From RYN-230 sp963837515 (lineage in GTDB: Bacteria; Actinomycetota; Actinomycetes; Streptosporangiales; Streptosporangiaceae): a stretch of 64,000 nt of DNA. The DNA lies in contig CAWINT010000006.1 in NCBI GenBank assembly GCA_963837515.1, positions 434,001-498,000 of the forward strand, in the 5' to 3' direction. The translations under genes and the position numbers were made by a program. Of the stretch, positions 15,984 through 23,937 are shown in pieces. How positions within the stretch are numbered: position 1 is the stretch's first letter; every line of letters starts with the position of its first letter. The notes below the pieces were generated by a model. The model had not been told where the DNA came from and did not search any database. It was given only the letters and a program-made list of their open reading frames with translations.

Positions 15984-16984
15984 GGGCGGCGGTCATGGGC
16001 GCCGGCATGTGGGGCACCACGTTCGCCCAGGTGCTCTGGCACGCCGGAACCCCCGCCGTGCTGTGGGGACGCCGGGCCGAACTGGTGGCGGCGGTCAACG
16101 CGCGCCATGAGAACCAGGACTACCTGCCCGGCATCACCCTGCACCCGGAGCTGACCGCGAGCGCGGACCCGGCCCAGGTGCTGGCCGGGGCGGACCTGGT
16201 GGTGCTGGCCGTGCCCGCGCAGACGCTGCGCCGCAATCTCACCTCCTGGCTGCCCCTGCTCCCGGACGGCGCGGCCTTCGCCAGCCTGATGAAGGGGATC
16301 GAGCTGGGCACCCTGGACCGGATGAGCCAGGTCATCGCCGAGGTGACCGGGGCCGGCCCGGACCGGATCGCGGTGATCTCCGGGCCTAACCTGGCCCGTG
16401 AGATCGCCGAGCGGCAGCACGCCGCCACGGTGGTGGCCAGCGCCGACGACACCCTGGCCAAGCGGCTGCAGCAGGCCTGCCACACCGGCTACTTCCGCCC
16501 CTACACCAACCCGGACGTCATCGGCTGCGAGCTGGGCGGGGCGGTGAAGAACGTGATCGCGCTCGGCGTCGGCATCGCCGTGGGCATGGGCTGCGGGGAC
16601 AACACCCGGGCCACCCTGATCACCCGGGGCCTGGCGGAGATCACCCGGCTGGGCACCGCGCTGGGTGCGGACGCGCACACGTTCGCCGGGCTGGCCGGGA
16701 TGGGCGACCTCGTCGCCACGTGCTCCTCGCCGCTGTCGCGGAACCGGACGTTCGGCGAGATGATCGGCCGCGGCATGCCGGTGGCCGACGTCCGCCAGGT
16801 CACCACCCAGGTGGCCGAGGGCGCGAAGTCGGCCGGGCCGGTGCTGGAACTGGCCCGCCGCCACGGGGTGGAGATGCCGATCACCGAGGTGGTGGTCGGG
16901 GTGATGGACGGGCGGATCGACGTCGGCCAGGCGGCCGAGCTGCTCACCTCGCGATCCGCCAAGCCCGAGCGCTATGGGGTCTGA
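15980..16984 (+). CDS. gpsA: NAD(P)-dependent glycerol-3-phosphate dehydrogenase
   Basis: Reduces dihydroxyacetone phosphate to sn-glycerol 3-phosphate for phospholipid synthesis. GAGMWGTTFAQVL (residues 7-19) is the dinucleotide fold, SGPNLAREIAERQHAA the substrate loop, and GGAVKNVIALGVGI carries the catalytic lysine; the GLAGMGDLVATCSSPLSRN motif is intact. The GTG start lies inside the stop region of plsC (GTGA overlap). Length 334 is normal. Confidence 0.96.
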   Translation: MRAAVMGAGMWGTTFAQVLWHAGTPAVLWGRRAELVAAVNARHENQDYLPGITLHPELTASADPAQVLAGADLVVLAVPAQTLRRNLTSWLPLLPDGAAFASLMKGIELGTLDRMSQVIAEVTGAGPDRIAVISGPNLAREIAERQHAATVVASADDTLAKRLQQACHTGYFRPYTNPDVIGCELGGAVKNVIALGVGIAVGMGCGDNTRATLITRGLAEITRLGTALGADAHTFAGLAGMGDLVATCSSPLSRNRTFGEMIGRGMPVADVRQVTTQVAEGAKSAGPVLELARRHGVEMPITEVVVGVMDGRIDVGQAAELLTSRSAKPERYGV

Positions 16985-16988
16985 CCCG

Positions 16989-18236
16989 ATGGCGCACCCG
17001 CCCGACGGGACCGGCGCGGGCGACGGGACGAGCCTGGGCGAGCAGACCAGGGCGGTGCACCTGCCGCCGGTGCCCGTGCCCGCGCAGCGACCCGTAGGCA
17101 CCCCGGTGTACCGGAGCGCGACCTTCGCCTTCGCCTCCAGCGCGGAGTACGCGGCGGTGCTCGCCGACGCCCAGGAGGGGTACACCTACAGCCGGATCGA
17201 CAACCCGACCGCGGACGCCTTCGCAGCCGCGGTGGCCGCGCTGGAGGGCTACCGGGTGCCCGGGCCCGTGCAGGCCCAGGCGTTCGCCTCCGGGATGGCG
17301 GCCATCAGCGCGGTGTTCTGGACCTTCGCCGCGGCGGGGGCGCACGTGGTGGCGCCGGCCGCGGTGTACGGCGGCACCTACGGGTTCCTGCGGCACGTGG
17401 CGGGCCGGTTCGGCGTGGCAGCCGACTTCGTGGACCTGACCGACCTGGCAGCGGTCCGGGCGGCCCTGCGGCCGGAGACCGGCATCGTCTACGCCGAGAC
17501 GCTGGCTAACCCGACGACGGCGGTGGCCGACCTGCCCGCCCTGGCCGCCCTGGCGCACGAAGCGGGCGCGCTGCTGGTGGTGGACTCGACGCTGGCCTCG
17601 CCGGTGGTGTGCCGGCCGCTGGAGCACGGGGCGGACCTGGTGCTCCACTCGGCCACCAAGTACCTCGGCGGTCACTCGGACGCGACCGGCGGGGTGGTGG
17701 CCGGCCGCCCGGACCTGGTCCGCCAAGTCCGGGCGGTGCGCATCGACACCGGCGGCTCGCTCGCGCCGGACGAGGCTTTCCTGCTCCGCCGGGGCCTGGA
17801 GACGCTGCCGCTGCGGGTCGCCCGGCACTGCGCCACCGCACTGCGCTTCGCCACCGCGGTGACGAAGCACCCGGCGGTCCGCGGCGTGGACTACCCGGGC
17901 CTGCCCGGCCATCCGGGACACGCGCTGGCCGGGCGGCTGTTCGACACCGGCCCGGAGGGCACCCGCTTCGGCGCGATCGTGACCGTGACGCCGCATGGCG
18001 GCCGCGACGGCGGGTACGCCTTCGCGGACCGGCTGCGGGTCGCCCAGGTGGCCGCCTCGCTGGGTGGTACCCACACCCTGGCCGGGCACATAGCCTCCAC
18101 GACACACCGGCAGTTCGACGACGCGGCCCTGGCCGCGGCCGGCATCGATCCAGGGGCGGTCCGGTTCTCGATCGGCCTGGAGGACCCCGGGGATCTGATC
18201 GGCGACGCGAGCCAGGCGCTGGACTCACTGCGCTGA
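16989..18236 (+). CDS. PLP-dependent trans-sulfuration enzyme (cystathionine gamma-lyase type)
   Basis: A Cys/Met metabolism PLP enzyme. YTYSRIDNPTADAF, FASGMAAISAV and the Schiff-base motif HSATKYLGGHSD (K224 in this numbering) define the family; STTHRQ near the end is the substrate-binding block. Members include cystathionine gamma-lyase, cystathionine gamma-synthase and homocysteine-forming sulfhydrylases, which the sequence alone does not separate. In Streptomyces a gene annotated as cystathionine gamma-lyase occupies the same slot between gpsA and ddl. An alternative ATG at 16974 overlaps gpsA by 11 bases. Confidence 0.9.
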   Translation: MAHPPDGTGAGDGTSLGEQTRAVHLPPVPVPAQRPVGTPVYRSATFAFASSAEYAAVLADAQEGYTYSRIDNPTADAFAAAVAALEGYRVPGPVQAQAFASGMAAISAVFWTFAAAGAHVVAPAAVYGGTYGFLRHVAGRFGVAADFVDLTDLAAVRAALRPETGIVYAETLANPTTAVADLPALAALAHEAGALLVVDSTLASPVVCRPLEHGADLVLHSATKYLGGHSDATGGVVAGRPDLVRQVRAVRIDTGGSLAPDEAFLLRRGLETLPLRVARHCATALRFATAVTKHPAVRGVDYPGLPGHPGHALAGRLFDTGPEGTRFGAIVTVTPHGGRDGGYAFADRLRVAQVAASLGGTHTLAGHIASTTHRQFDDAALAAAGIDPGAVRFSIGLEDPGDLIGDASQALDSLR

Positions 18237-18309
18237 ATCGGGCCGCCGCGGCGGCCGTTAGGGCAGGCTGGGCGGACGCAGTGATCCGGCGGACCAGGAA
18301 GGGGAGATC

Positions 18310-19581
18310 GTGAACGACGGCAAGATCCGGGTGGCGGTCGTGTTCGGCGGCCGCGGGCCCGAGCACGCCATCTCGTGCGCGAGCGGCGGGACCGTGCTGG
18401 CGACCCTGGACCGCGACCGGTACGAGGTCATCCCGGTCGGCATCCTGCCCGACGGGCGCTGGGTGCTCACCTCCGACGACCCGCAGCGGCTGGCCATCAC
18501 CGGCGGGCAGTTGCCGTCGGTGGAATCGGTGGCCGAGCCCGGCAGCCAGATCCTCCCGTGGGGCGCCGCCCCGGGTGCCGCCGCGGTGAGCACGCCCGCC
18601 ATGAGCACGCCCTCGGTGAGCACGCCCGCCGTGAGCACGCCCGCGGTGAGCACGCCCGCGGTGAGCACGCCCGCCGTGAGCACGCCCGCCGTGAGCACCG
18701 CCGCGCCCGGCGACATCCCGCGCGTCCTCGGCGCCGTCAACGTGGTGCTGCCGGTCCTGCACGGGCCGTACGGCGAGGACGGCACCCTGCAGGGGCTGCT
18801 GGAAATGGCCGGTATCCGCTACGTCGGCGCCGGGGTGCTGGCCAGCGCGGTCAGCATGGACAAGGAGTACATGAAGCTGATCTTCGCGGCCCGCGGCCTG
18901 CCGGTCGGGCCGTTCGTGGTCGTCCGCGACCAGGACTGGCAGCCGTCCCCGGCGGAGACCGCGCCGCTGCCGGCCTCGGCCGAGCGCAAGCGGGTGCTGG
19001 ACGCGATCGGCGAGCTCGGCTGGCCGGTCTTCGTCAAGCCGGCCCGGGGCGGGTCCAGCATCGGCACCTCCCGGGCCGACGACCTGGCCGGGCTGCACGA
19101 GGCCATCGAGACCGCGCGGCGCTACGACCACAAGGTGCTGGTGGAGCAGGCCGTCACCGGACGGGAGATCGAATGCGCCGTGCTGGAGGGCCGGGACGGC
19201 GCCCCGCCGGACACCAGCCTGCCCGGGCAGCTCATGGTGGACGGCGGGGAGGAGTTCTTCGACTTCGAGGCCAAGTACCTGGACGACGCGAACGGGATGC
19301 TGATCCCGGCCCCGATCCCGGCCGAGCACCTGGACGAGATCCGCCGGCTGGCCGCCGCCGCGTTCGAGGCGGTGTCCTGTGCGGGACTGGCCCGGGTGGA
19401 CTTCTTCTACACCCCGGACGGACGCATCCTGCTCAATGAGATCAATACGATGCCGGGCATGACGGCCGCTTCCTACTTCCCCAAGATGTGGGCGGCCAGC
19501 GGGCTGCCACTGAGCGACCTGCTCGACCGGCTGATCGCCGGGGCGCTGCACCGGCCCGGCCCTCAGCCCGGCCTGCGCTGA
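18310..19581 (+). CDS. ddl: D-alanine--D-alanine ligase with a pentapeptide-repeat insert
   Basis: Makes the D-Ala-D-Ala dipeptide for peptidoglycan. VVFGGRGPEHAISCASG is the N-terminal loop, VLPVLHGPYGEDGTLQGLLEMAGIRYVG the second, and VKPARGGSSIGTS, FFDFEAKYLDD and LLNEINTMPGMT form the ATP-grasp active site. Between the first and second blocks, residues 93-131 are a tandem VSTPA repeat (seven full units plus part of an eighth) not found in characterised Ddl. The insert follows the short variable DDP-LAITGG region, so it probably loops out without disturbing the fold. The GTG start is preceded by GAAGGGGAG. Confidence 0.95.
   Translation: MNDGKIRVAVVFGGRGPEHAISCASGGTVLATLDRDRYEVIPVGILPDGRWVLTSDDPQRLAITGGQLPSVESVAEPGSQILPWGAAPGAAAVSTPAMSTPSVSTPAVSTPAVSTPAVSTPAVSTPAVSTAAPGDIPRVLGAVNVVLPVLHGPYGEDGTLQGLLEMAGIRYVGAGVLASAVSMDKEYMKLIFAARGLPVGPFVVVRDQDWQPSPAETAPLPASAERKRVLDAIGELGWPVFVKPARGGSSIGTSRADDLAGLHEAIETARRYDHKVLVEQAVTGREIECAVLEGRDGAPPDTSLPGQLMVDGGEEFFDFEAKYLDDANGMLIPAPIPAEHLDEIRRLAAAAFEAVSCAGLARVDFFYTPDGRILLNEINTMPGMTAASYFPKMWAASGLPLSDLLDRLIAGALHRPGPQPGLR
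18586..18702 (+). repeat. 15-bp in-frame tandem repeat in ddl (VSTPA)
   Basis: Seven contiguous 15-bp units starting at 18586, plus a partial eighth, encode V/M-S-T-P-A/S. Units differ by one to three bases. The period preserves frame. Confidence 0.95.
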
Positions 19582-19592
19582 GGGCCGGGCCG

Positions 19593-19805
19593 GTGCAGGG
19601 TACGGTGCGCAGCTACGACGAAACGGCCGGCTCGGGCACCGTGTTCACCGACGACGGCACGGTGCTGGCGTTCCCGGCGGCCGCGCTGGCCGGGTCGGGC
19701 CTGCGCCTGCTGCGGCCCGGCCAGCGGGTCCGGCTCCGCCTCGACGGCAGCGGCGCGGTGGCCGCGCTCACCCTGGCCACCTTCCCGCTGCCCCCCGACC
19801 CCTAA
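19593..19805 (+). CDS. Small cold-shock-like beta-barrel protein
   Basis: A 70-residue protein (VQGTVRSYDETAGSGTVFTDDGTVLAFPAAAL ... LRPGQRVRLRL ... ALTLATFPLP) with the strand pattern of a cold-shock/OB-type domain. It lacks the classical RNP aromatic motifs, so RNA binding cannot be claimed. I recall similar short proteins in Streptomyces. It starts with GTG 11 bases after ddl ends, within the same transcript. Confidence 0.72.
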   Translation: MQGTVRSYDETAGSGTVFTDDGTVLAFPAAALAGSGLRLLRPGQRVRLRLDGSGAVAALTLATFPLPPDP

Positions 19806-19970
19806 CCTTGCGCGGTGAGTTGAGGGCGCTATTTGGCCCCAAGTCACCGCACTTCCCCCGGCGGCGCCGGGGGGAGCGGGAGTGCGGTGGGTTGAGGCCC
19901 TTATTCGGCCCCAAGTCACCTATTCGGCCCCAAGTCACCGCGCTCTCGGCGGCGGGTGTTCTGGCCCAGA

Positions 19971-20020
19971 CATGATCATGGGATTGGTGTCGTTATAACG
20001 ACACCAATCCCATGATCATG
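19971..20020. terminator. Perfect 50-bp palindrome between convergent genes
   Basis: The arm CATGATCATGGGATTGGTGT continues to TCGTTA and meets its exact complement at a central TTATAA with no loop. Its position between the ends of the ddl unit (+) and hup (-) suits a bidirectional terminator. It is far less GC-rich than its surroundings, and no U-tract follows on either side, so a cruciform or protein site is also possible. Confidence 0.6.
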
Positions 20021-20067
20021 ATCTTGAAGCGCCGGCGGGTTGCGGCGCGGCGTGCGCCAGCCGCGCC

Positions 20068-20207
20068 GTTGACCCGCCGTGCTGGCCGTTGCCCGCCGTG
20101 CTGGCCTGACCCGCCGTGCTGGCCGTTGACCCGCCGTGCTGGCCGCCCGCGTGCTGGCGACCCGCCGTGCTGGCCGCTGACCCCTCGTGCTGGCCGGCTG
20201 ACCCGCC
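20068..20207. repeat. Degenerate tandem repeat behind hup
   Basis: About seven copies of ACCCGCCGTGCTGGCC separated by two to five variable bases. Spacing is irregular, so it does not encode a regular peptide. It begins right after the hup stop codon. Confidence 0.85.
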
Positions 20208-20214
20208 GGGCCGG

Positions 20215-20514
20215 TCAGCGCTTCTTCGCGGCCACCTTCTTTTCCCCGTTCACCACGGCCTTGAAATCGGCACCGGGGCGGAACTTGGGCACCGAGGACT
20301 TGGCTACCTTGATGGTGGCGCCGGTGGCCGGGTTACGCGCCGTGCGGGCCGGCCGGACCGCCTTCTCGAAGACGCCGAACCCGGTGATCGCGACCTTGTC
20401 GCCCTTGGCCACGGTGAGCTGAATGGTGTCGAGCACCGCGTTCACGGCCTCGGTGGCGGTCTTCTTGTCTCCCAGCCGACCCGAGATCGCGTCGATCAGG
20501 TCACGCTTGTTCAT
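20215..20514 (-). CDS. hup: DNA-binding protein HU
   Basis: A 99-residue histone-like protein that bends DNA and shapes the nucleoid: MNKRDLIDAISGRLGDKKTATEAVNAVLD, GFGVFEKAVRPARTARNPATGATI (the DNA-binding arm) and FRPGADFKAVVN. It is the short form, like Streptomyces HupA, and lacks the long Lys/Ala tail of HupS or mycobacterial Hlp; it ends KKVAAKKR. It is followed by a repeat-rich region on the 3' side. Confidence 0.97.
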   Translation of the reverse strand: MNKRDLIDAISGRLGDKKTATEAVNAVLDTIQLTVAKGDKVAITGFGVFEKAVRPARTARNPATGATIKVAKSSVPKFRPGADFKAVVNGEKKVAAKKR

Positions 20515-20684
20515 GAATCACTCCTGTGGTTCCCCCAGTGGAGGTCGCGCGGACAGGGCACCCGGTAACCGCGACCTCTGACGTCCCTGAAATTAGGCGA
20601 TCCAGCGCGCGGGCACAATGATCGTGGCGTAAAAACCCGGCGTGTCGCGCACTGGGCCCGCGGATTTCCCGCTGTGGGCGGCTT

Positions 20685-21302
20685 TCAGTGCACCGGATCG
20701 GCCGTTGGCAGCCAGTCCGGGCGGTGGCTCTCGAAGGCCGCGATCTCGTCGGCGTGCCGAAGCGTCAGCGATGTGTCGTCAAGCCCTTCCATGAGCCGCC
20801 AGCGGGTGTAATCGTCGATGTCGAACGGTGCCTGCAGCGAAGTCTCGTCGTTGCCGGGTGCGCTGGCCCGCACCTCACGAGCGACCAGGTCAACCGTCAC
20901 CTCGGTGTCCGGGCTGCGCTCCAGGAGGTCCTGCAGGGACTCCGCGAATTGGGCCGGGACGCGGGCCGGGAGCAGTCCCCCCTTTGTCGCGTTATTCCGG
21001 AAGATATCTCCGAATCGGGCGGATATCACGGCGCGGAATCCGTAATCCGAGAGGGCCCAGACGGCGTGCTCGCGGGAGGATCCGATACCGAAATCGGGGC
21101 CAGCGACGAGTATCGTCGCGCCGTCCGCGGTCGGCTGATTGAGGATGAATTCCGGGTCGGCCCGCCAGGCGGCGAACAAACCGTCCGCGAAACCCACCCG
21201 GCTGACCCGCTTGAGGTATTCGGCCGGGATGATCTGGTCGGTGTCGACATTGCTCCGGCGCAGCGGCACCGCCCGGCCGGTGTGCGTGGTGAAAGGCTCC
21301 AT
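20685..21302 (-). CDS. leuD: 3-isopropylmalate dehydratase small subunit
   Basis: Swivel-domain subunit of isopropylmalate isomerase in leucine synthesis. NVDTDQIIPAEYLKRV, GPDFGIGSSREHAVWAL and FGDIFRNNATKGGLLP are the hallmark motifs and the 205-residue length is normal. GGGAGGA precedes the ATG. It follows leuC after 18 bases in one operon. Confidence 0.97.
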   Translation of the reverse strand: MEPFTTHTGRAVPLRRSNVDTDQIIPAEYLKRVSRVGFADGLFAAWRADPEFILNQPTADGATILVAGPDFGIGSSREHAVWALSDYGFRAVISARFGDIFRNNATKGGLLPARVPAQFAESLQDLLERSPDTEVTVDLVAREVRASAPGNDETSLQAPFDIDDYTRWRLMEGLDDTSLTLRHADEIAAFESHRPDWLPTADPVH

Positions 21303-21320
21303 CGGTCTGATCCTCCCGGT

Positions 21321-22745
21321 CTACAGGTCGGCGGGGGCGGTGAGGTGGCCGGTCACCGCGGTGGCCGCGGCCACCTGCGGGGACACCAGGTGGGTGCGGG
21401 AGCCCTTGCCCTGGCGGCCTTCGAAGTTCCGGTTCGAGGTGGATGCGCTGCGCTCACCGGGCGCCATCGTGTCCGGGTTCATGCCCAGGCACATCGAGCA
21501 CCCCGCCGAGCGCCACTGCGCGCCCGCGTCGGTGAAGACCCGGTCCAGGCCGTCGCGCTCGGCGGCGGCCTTCACGTCCATGGAGCCGGGCACGACCAGC
21601 ATCCGGACCCCGTCGGCCACCTTCCGGCCGCGGAGCACGCCGGCGGCGGCCCGCAGGTCCTCCAGGCGGCCGTTGGTGCACGAGCCGACGAACACCGTGT
21701 CCACGCTGATGTCCGTGAGCGCGGTGCCGGGCTTGAGGTTCATGTAGGCCAGGGCGCGCGCGGCGGACGCCCGCTCACCCGGGTCGCTCAGGGCCTCAGG
21801 GTCCGGCACCGACCCGGTCAGCGGGGCCGCCTGGCCGGGGTTGGTCCCCCAGGTCACGAACGGGGTCAGGGCGGCCGCGTCGATCGTGACCTCCTTGTCG
21901 AACGTCGCATCCGGGTCGGTCGGCAGCGAGCGCCAGTAGTCCAGCGCGGCTTCCCATTGCGCGCCGCGGGGCGCGTGCGGGCGGCCCTCCAGGTAGCGCA
22001 GCGTGGTGTCGTCCGGCGCGATCAGCCCGGCTCGGGCCCCGGCCTCGATCGACATGTTGCACACGGTCAGCCAGGCCATCGACAGGCCACGGACCGCCGC
22101 GCCGCGGTACTCGATGACGTGCCCAACCCCGCCGCCGGTACCGATCTTCGCGATGACCGCGAGGATCAGGTCCTTGGCGGTCACTCCGTAGGGCAGTTCG
22201 CCCACCACGTTGACCGCCATCTGGCCGGGCTGGTGCTGCGGCAGCGTCTGGGTGGCCAGCACGTGCTCGACCTCGCTGGTGCCGATGCCGAAGGCCAGCG
22301 CGCCGAGGGCCCCGTGCGTGCTGGTGTGCGAGTCGCCGCAGACGATGGTCATGCCGGGCTGGGTCAGCCCCTGCTGCGGGCTGATCACATGCACGATCCC
22401 CTGGCCGGCGTCGCCCATCGGGTACAGGCTGATGCCGAAATCGGCGCAGTTCTTGCGCAGCGTCTCGACCTGGACCCGGGACACCGGGTCGGTGATCGGG
22501 CTGCCCGGCCCTACGAGCGGCAGGCCCGGGCCGGTCACCCCGAGCGTGGGCACGTTGTGATCCTCGGTGGCGACCGTCAGGTCCGGCCTGCGCACCGGCC
22601 GCCCAGCCAGCCGCAGCCCGTCGAACGCCTGCGGGCTGGTCACCTCGTGCACCAGGTGCAGGTCGATATAGAGCAGGTCAGGCTCACCGTCGGCCCGGTG
22701 CACGACGTGTGCGTCCCAGATCTTCTGCGCGAGCGTACGTCCCAT
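21321..22745 (-). CDS. leuC: 3-isopropylmalate dehydratase large subunit
   Basis: Catalytic [4Fe-4S] subunit of isopropylmalate isomerase. Cluster ligands are C356 (GSCTNG), C416 and C419 (GCSMCLG); DHNVPT and CGDSHTSTHGALGALAFGIGTSEVEHVLATQ are also conserved. The start is the ATG at 22745 (MGRTLAQKIWDAHVVH) with GAAAGGGG eight bases upstream. The frame happens to stay open for another 970 bases through the ndgR gene, but that extension is an artefact of high GC content. Confidence 0.97.
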   Translation of the reverse strand: MGRTLAQKIWDAHVVHRADGEPDLLYIDLHLVHEVTSPQAFDGLRLAGRPVRRPDLTVATEDHNVPTLGVTGPGLPLVGPGSPITDPVSRVQVETLRKNCADFGISLYPMGDAGQGIVHVISPQQGLTQPGMTIVCGDSHTSTHGALGALAFGIGTSEVEHVLATQTLPQHQPGQMAVNVVGELPYGVTAKDLILAVIAKIGTGGGVGHVIEYRGAAVRGLSMAWLTVCNMSIEAGARAGLIAPDDTTLRYLEGRPHAPRGAQWEAALDYWRSLPTDPDATFDKEVTIDAAALTPFVTWGTNPGQAAPLTGSVPDPEALSDPGERASAARALAYMNLKPGTALTDISVDTVFVGSCTNGRLEDLRAAAGVLRGRKVADGVRMLVVPGSMDVKAAAERDGLDRVFTDAGAQWRSAGCSMCLGMNPDTMAPGERSASTSNRNFEGRQGKGSRTHLVSPQVAAATAVTGHLTAPADL

Positions 22746-22827
22746 CCGTGCAACCCCTTTCAGCGGGCGCCTCATCGCGGACCGCCAGCCGGGCGGCGCT
22801 GTCCGGCCACCTCCGGCCGCGGATTTG

Positions 22828-22846
22828 CGTCTCGCATTGCGAGACG
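22828..22846. promoter_or_regulatory. 19-bp perfect palindrome, probable NdgR-type operator
   Basis: The sequence CGTCTCGCA-T-TGCGAGACG lies in the 114-base divergent gap, 82 bases from the leuC start and 13 bases before the ndgR start. In Streptomyces the IclR-type regulator NdgR binds the shared leuC-ndgR control region. Position and symmetry make this the likely site, so binding would act on both genes. The assignment of this exact sequence is inference. Confidence 0.65.
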
Positions 22847-22859
22847 GCAATATCGGGCT

Positions 22860-23576
22860 ATGGACAACTCTAGCGGAGTCGGCGTGCTGGACAAGACAGT
22901 GGCCGTGCTCAGCGCCCTGGAGTCCGGCCCGGCCTCGCTCGCCCAGCTGGTCAGCTCGACCGGGCTGGCCCGGCCCACGGCGCACCGCCTCGCGGTGGCG
23001 CTGGAGCGGCACCGGCTGGTGGCCCGGGACGGGCAGGGCCGGTTCATCCTCGGCCCGCGGATCGGCGAGCTGGCCACCGCGGCGGGCGAGGACCGTCTGC
23101 TGGCGCTGGCCCAGCCCGTCCTCAACGGGCTGCGCGACCTCACCGGGGAGAGCGCCCAGCTGTACCGGCGCCAGGGGGACAGCCGGATCTGCGTGGCCGC
23201 CGCCGAACGGGCCGCCGGGTTGCGGGACACCGTCCCGGTCGGGTCGGCCCTGCCGATGTCCGCTGGGTCGGCTGCCCAGGTCCTGCTCGCCTGGGAGGAG
23301 CCGGAGCGGCTGCACCGCGGGCTGCGCGGGGCGAGATTCAGCGCCGCGGCGCTGGCCCAGGTGCGCCGCCGGGGCTGGGCCGCCAGCGTGGCCGAGCGCG
23401 AAGCCGGGGTCGCCTCGGTGTCCGCGCCGGTCCGGGGCCCGGGCAACAAGGTGATCGCCGCCGTCTCGGTGTCCGGCCCGATCGAGCGGCTCACCCGCTC
23501 CCCGGGCCGGTTGCACGCGAACGCTGTGGTCACGGCCGGCGACCGGATCAGCGCCGCCCTCCGCCGTTACACCTGA
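22860..23576 (+). CDS. ndgR: IclR-family regulator of leucine biosynthesis (NdgR type)
   Basis: A 238-residue IclR regulator with an N-terminal winged helix (GVLDKTVAVLSALESGPASLAQLVSSTGLARPTAHRLAVALERH, residues 6-50) and a C-terminal effector domain ending VSVSGPIERLTRSPG. NdgR/LtbR proteins occupy this divergent position beside leuCD across actinobacteria and control leucine and other amino-acid genes. The start is the ATG at 22860. No clear Shine-Dalgarno precedes it; the operator palindrome ends 13 bases upstream. Confidence 0.92.
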   Translation: MDNSSGVGVLDKTVAVLSALESGPASLAQLVSSTGLARPTAHRLAVALERHRLVARDGQGRFILGPRIGELATAAGEDRLLALAQPVLNGLRDLTGESAQLYRRQGDSRICVAAAERAAGLRDTVPVGSALPMSAGSAAQVLLAWEEPERLHRGLRGARFSAAALAQVRRRGWAASVAEREAGVASVSAPVRGPGNKVIAAVSVSGPIERLTRSPGRLHANAVVTAGDRISAALRRYT

Positions 23577-23703
23577 CCCATCCCGCCACCAGCTGACCGC
23601 CGCCACCAGCTGACCCATCCCGCCACCAGCTGACCGCCGCCACCAGCTGACCCATCCCGCCACCAGCCGACCGCTGCCACCAGCTGACCGCCGCCGCCAC
23701 GCC
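23574..23703 (+). repeat. Compound tandem repeat behind ndgR
   Basis: Alternating units of 20 and 17 bp share CCGCCACCAGCTGACC and form a 37-bp higher-order period repeated about three times. It begins at the ndgR stop codon and lies in a gene-free stretch. Confidence 0.85.
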
Positions 23704-23937
23704 CGACCCACCCACAGGCCTCTTTTGGCACACTGGGCCCATCGGTTCTCACCCGCAGCGGCTCACCCGTCAGGGGGAGATACGGGCGGGCCCGGTCGCA
23801 ATACTGGAGCCGGGTAACCAAGCTGTGCGATCATGCCCGAAGGTCCCCCGTGCGGCGGGACGGTGGCCTCTGCTCGCCTCGTCGCATCTGGATGAGGCTA
23901 CTGAAGGCCACGCCCCATACATCGTGAGGTCGCGCCC
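23577..23937. other. Gene-free stretch between ndgR and pntAA
   Basis: The first 127 bases are the compound tandem repeat; the rest (23704-23937) shows no gene and presumably carries the pntAA promoter. GTGAGG lies ten bases before the pntAA ATG. Confidence 0.6.

Larger units (their letters stand above)
19806..20214. other. Repeat-rich convergent intergenic region
   Basis: This 409-base gap between the convergent ddl and hup units holds no gene. It contains two similar imperfect hairpins (19812-19850 and 19884-19941; the second includes an exact 19-bp tandem duplication at 19902-19939), a perfect 50-bp palindrome (19971-20020) and a 16-20 bp degenerate tandem repeat up to the hup stop codon. 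The hairpins share the arms GCGGTGA and CCCCAAGTCACCGC. Confidence 0.85.

Noticed and set aside
23574..23703. Tandem array considered as a CRISPR
   Set aside because: Units are contiguous without unique spacers, and no cas genes are in the window.
22746..23711. Upstream extension of leuC giving a 796-residue fusion
   Set aside because: The extension runs antisense through ndgR and the repeat behind it. The canonical LeuC N-terminus and ribosome site are at 22745.
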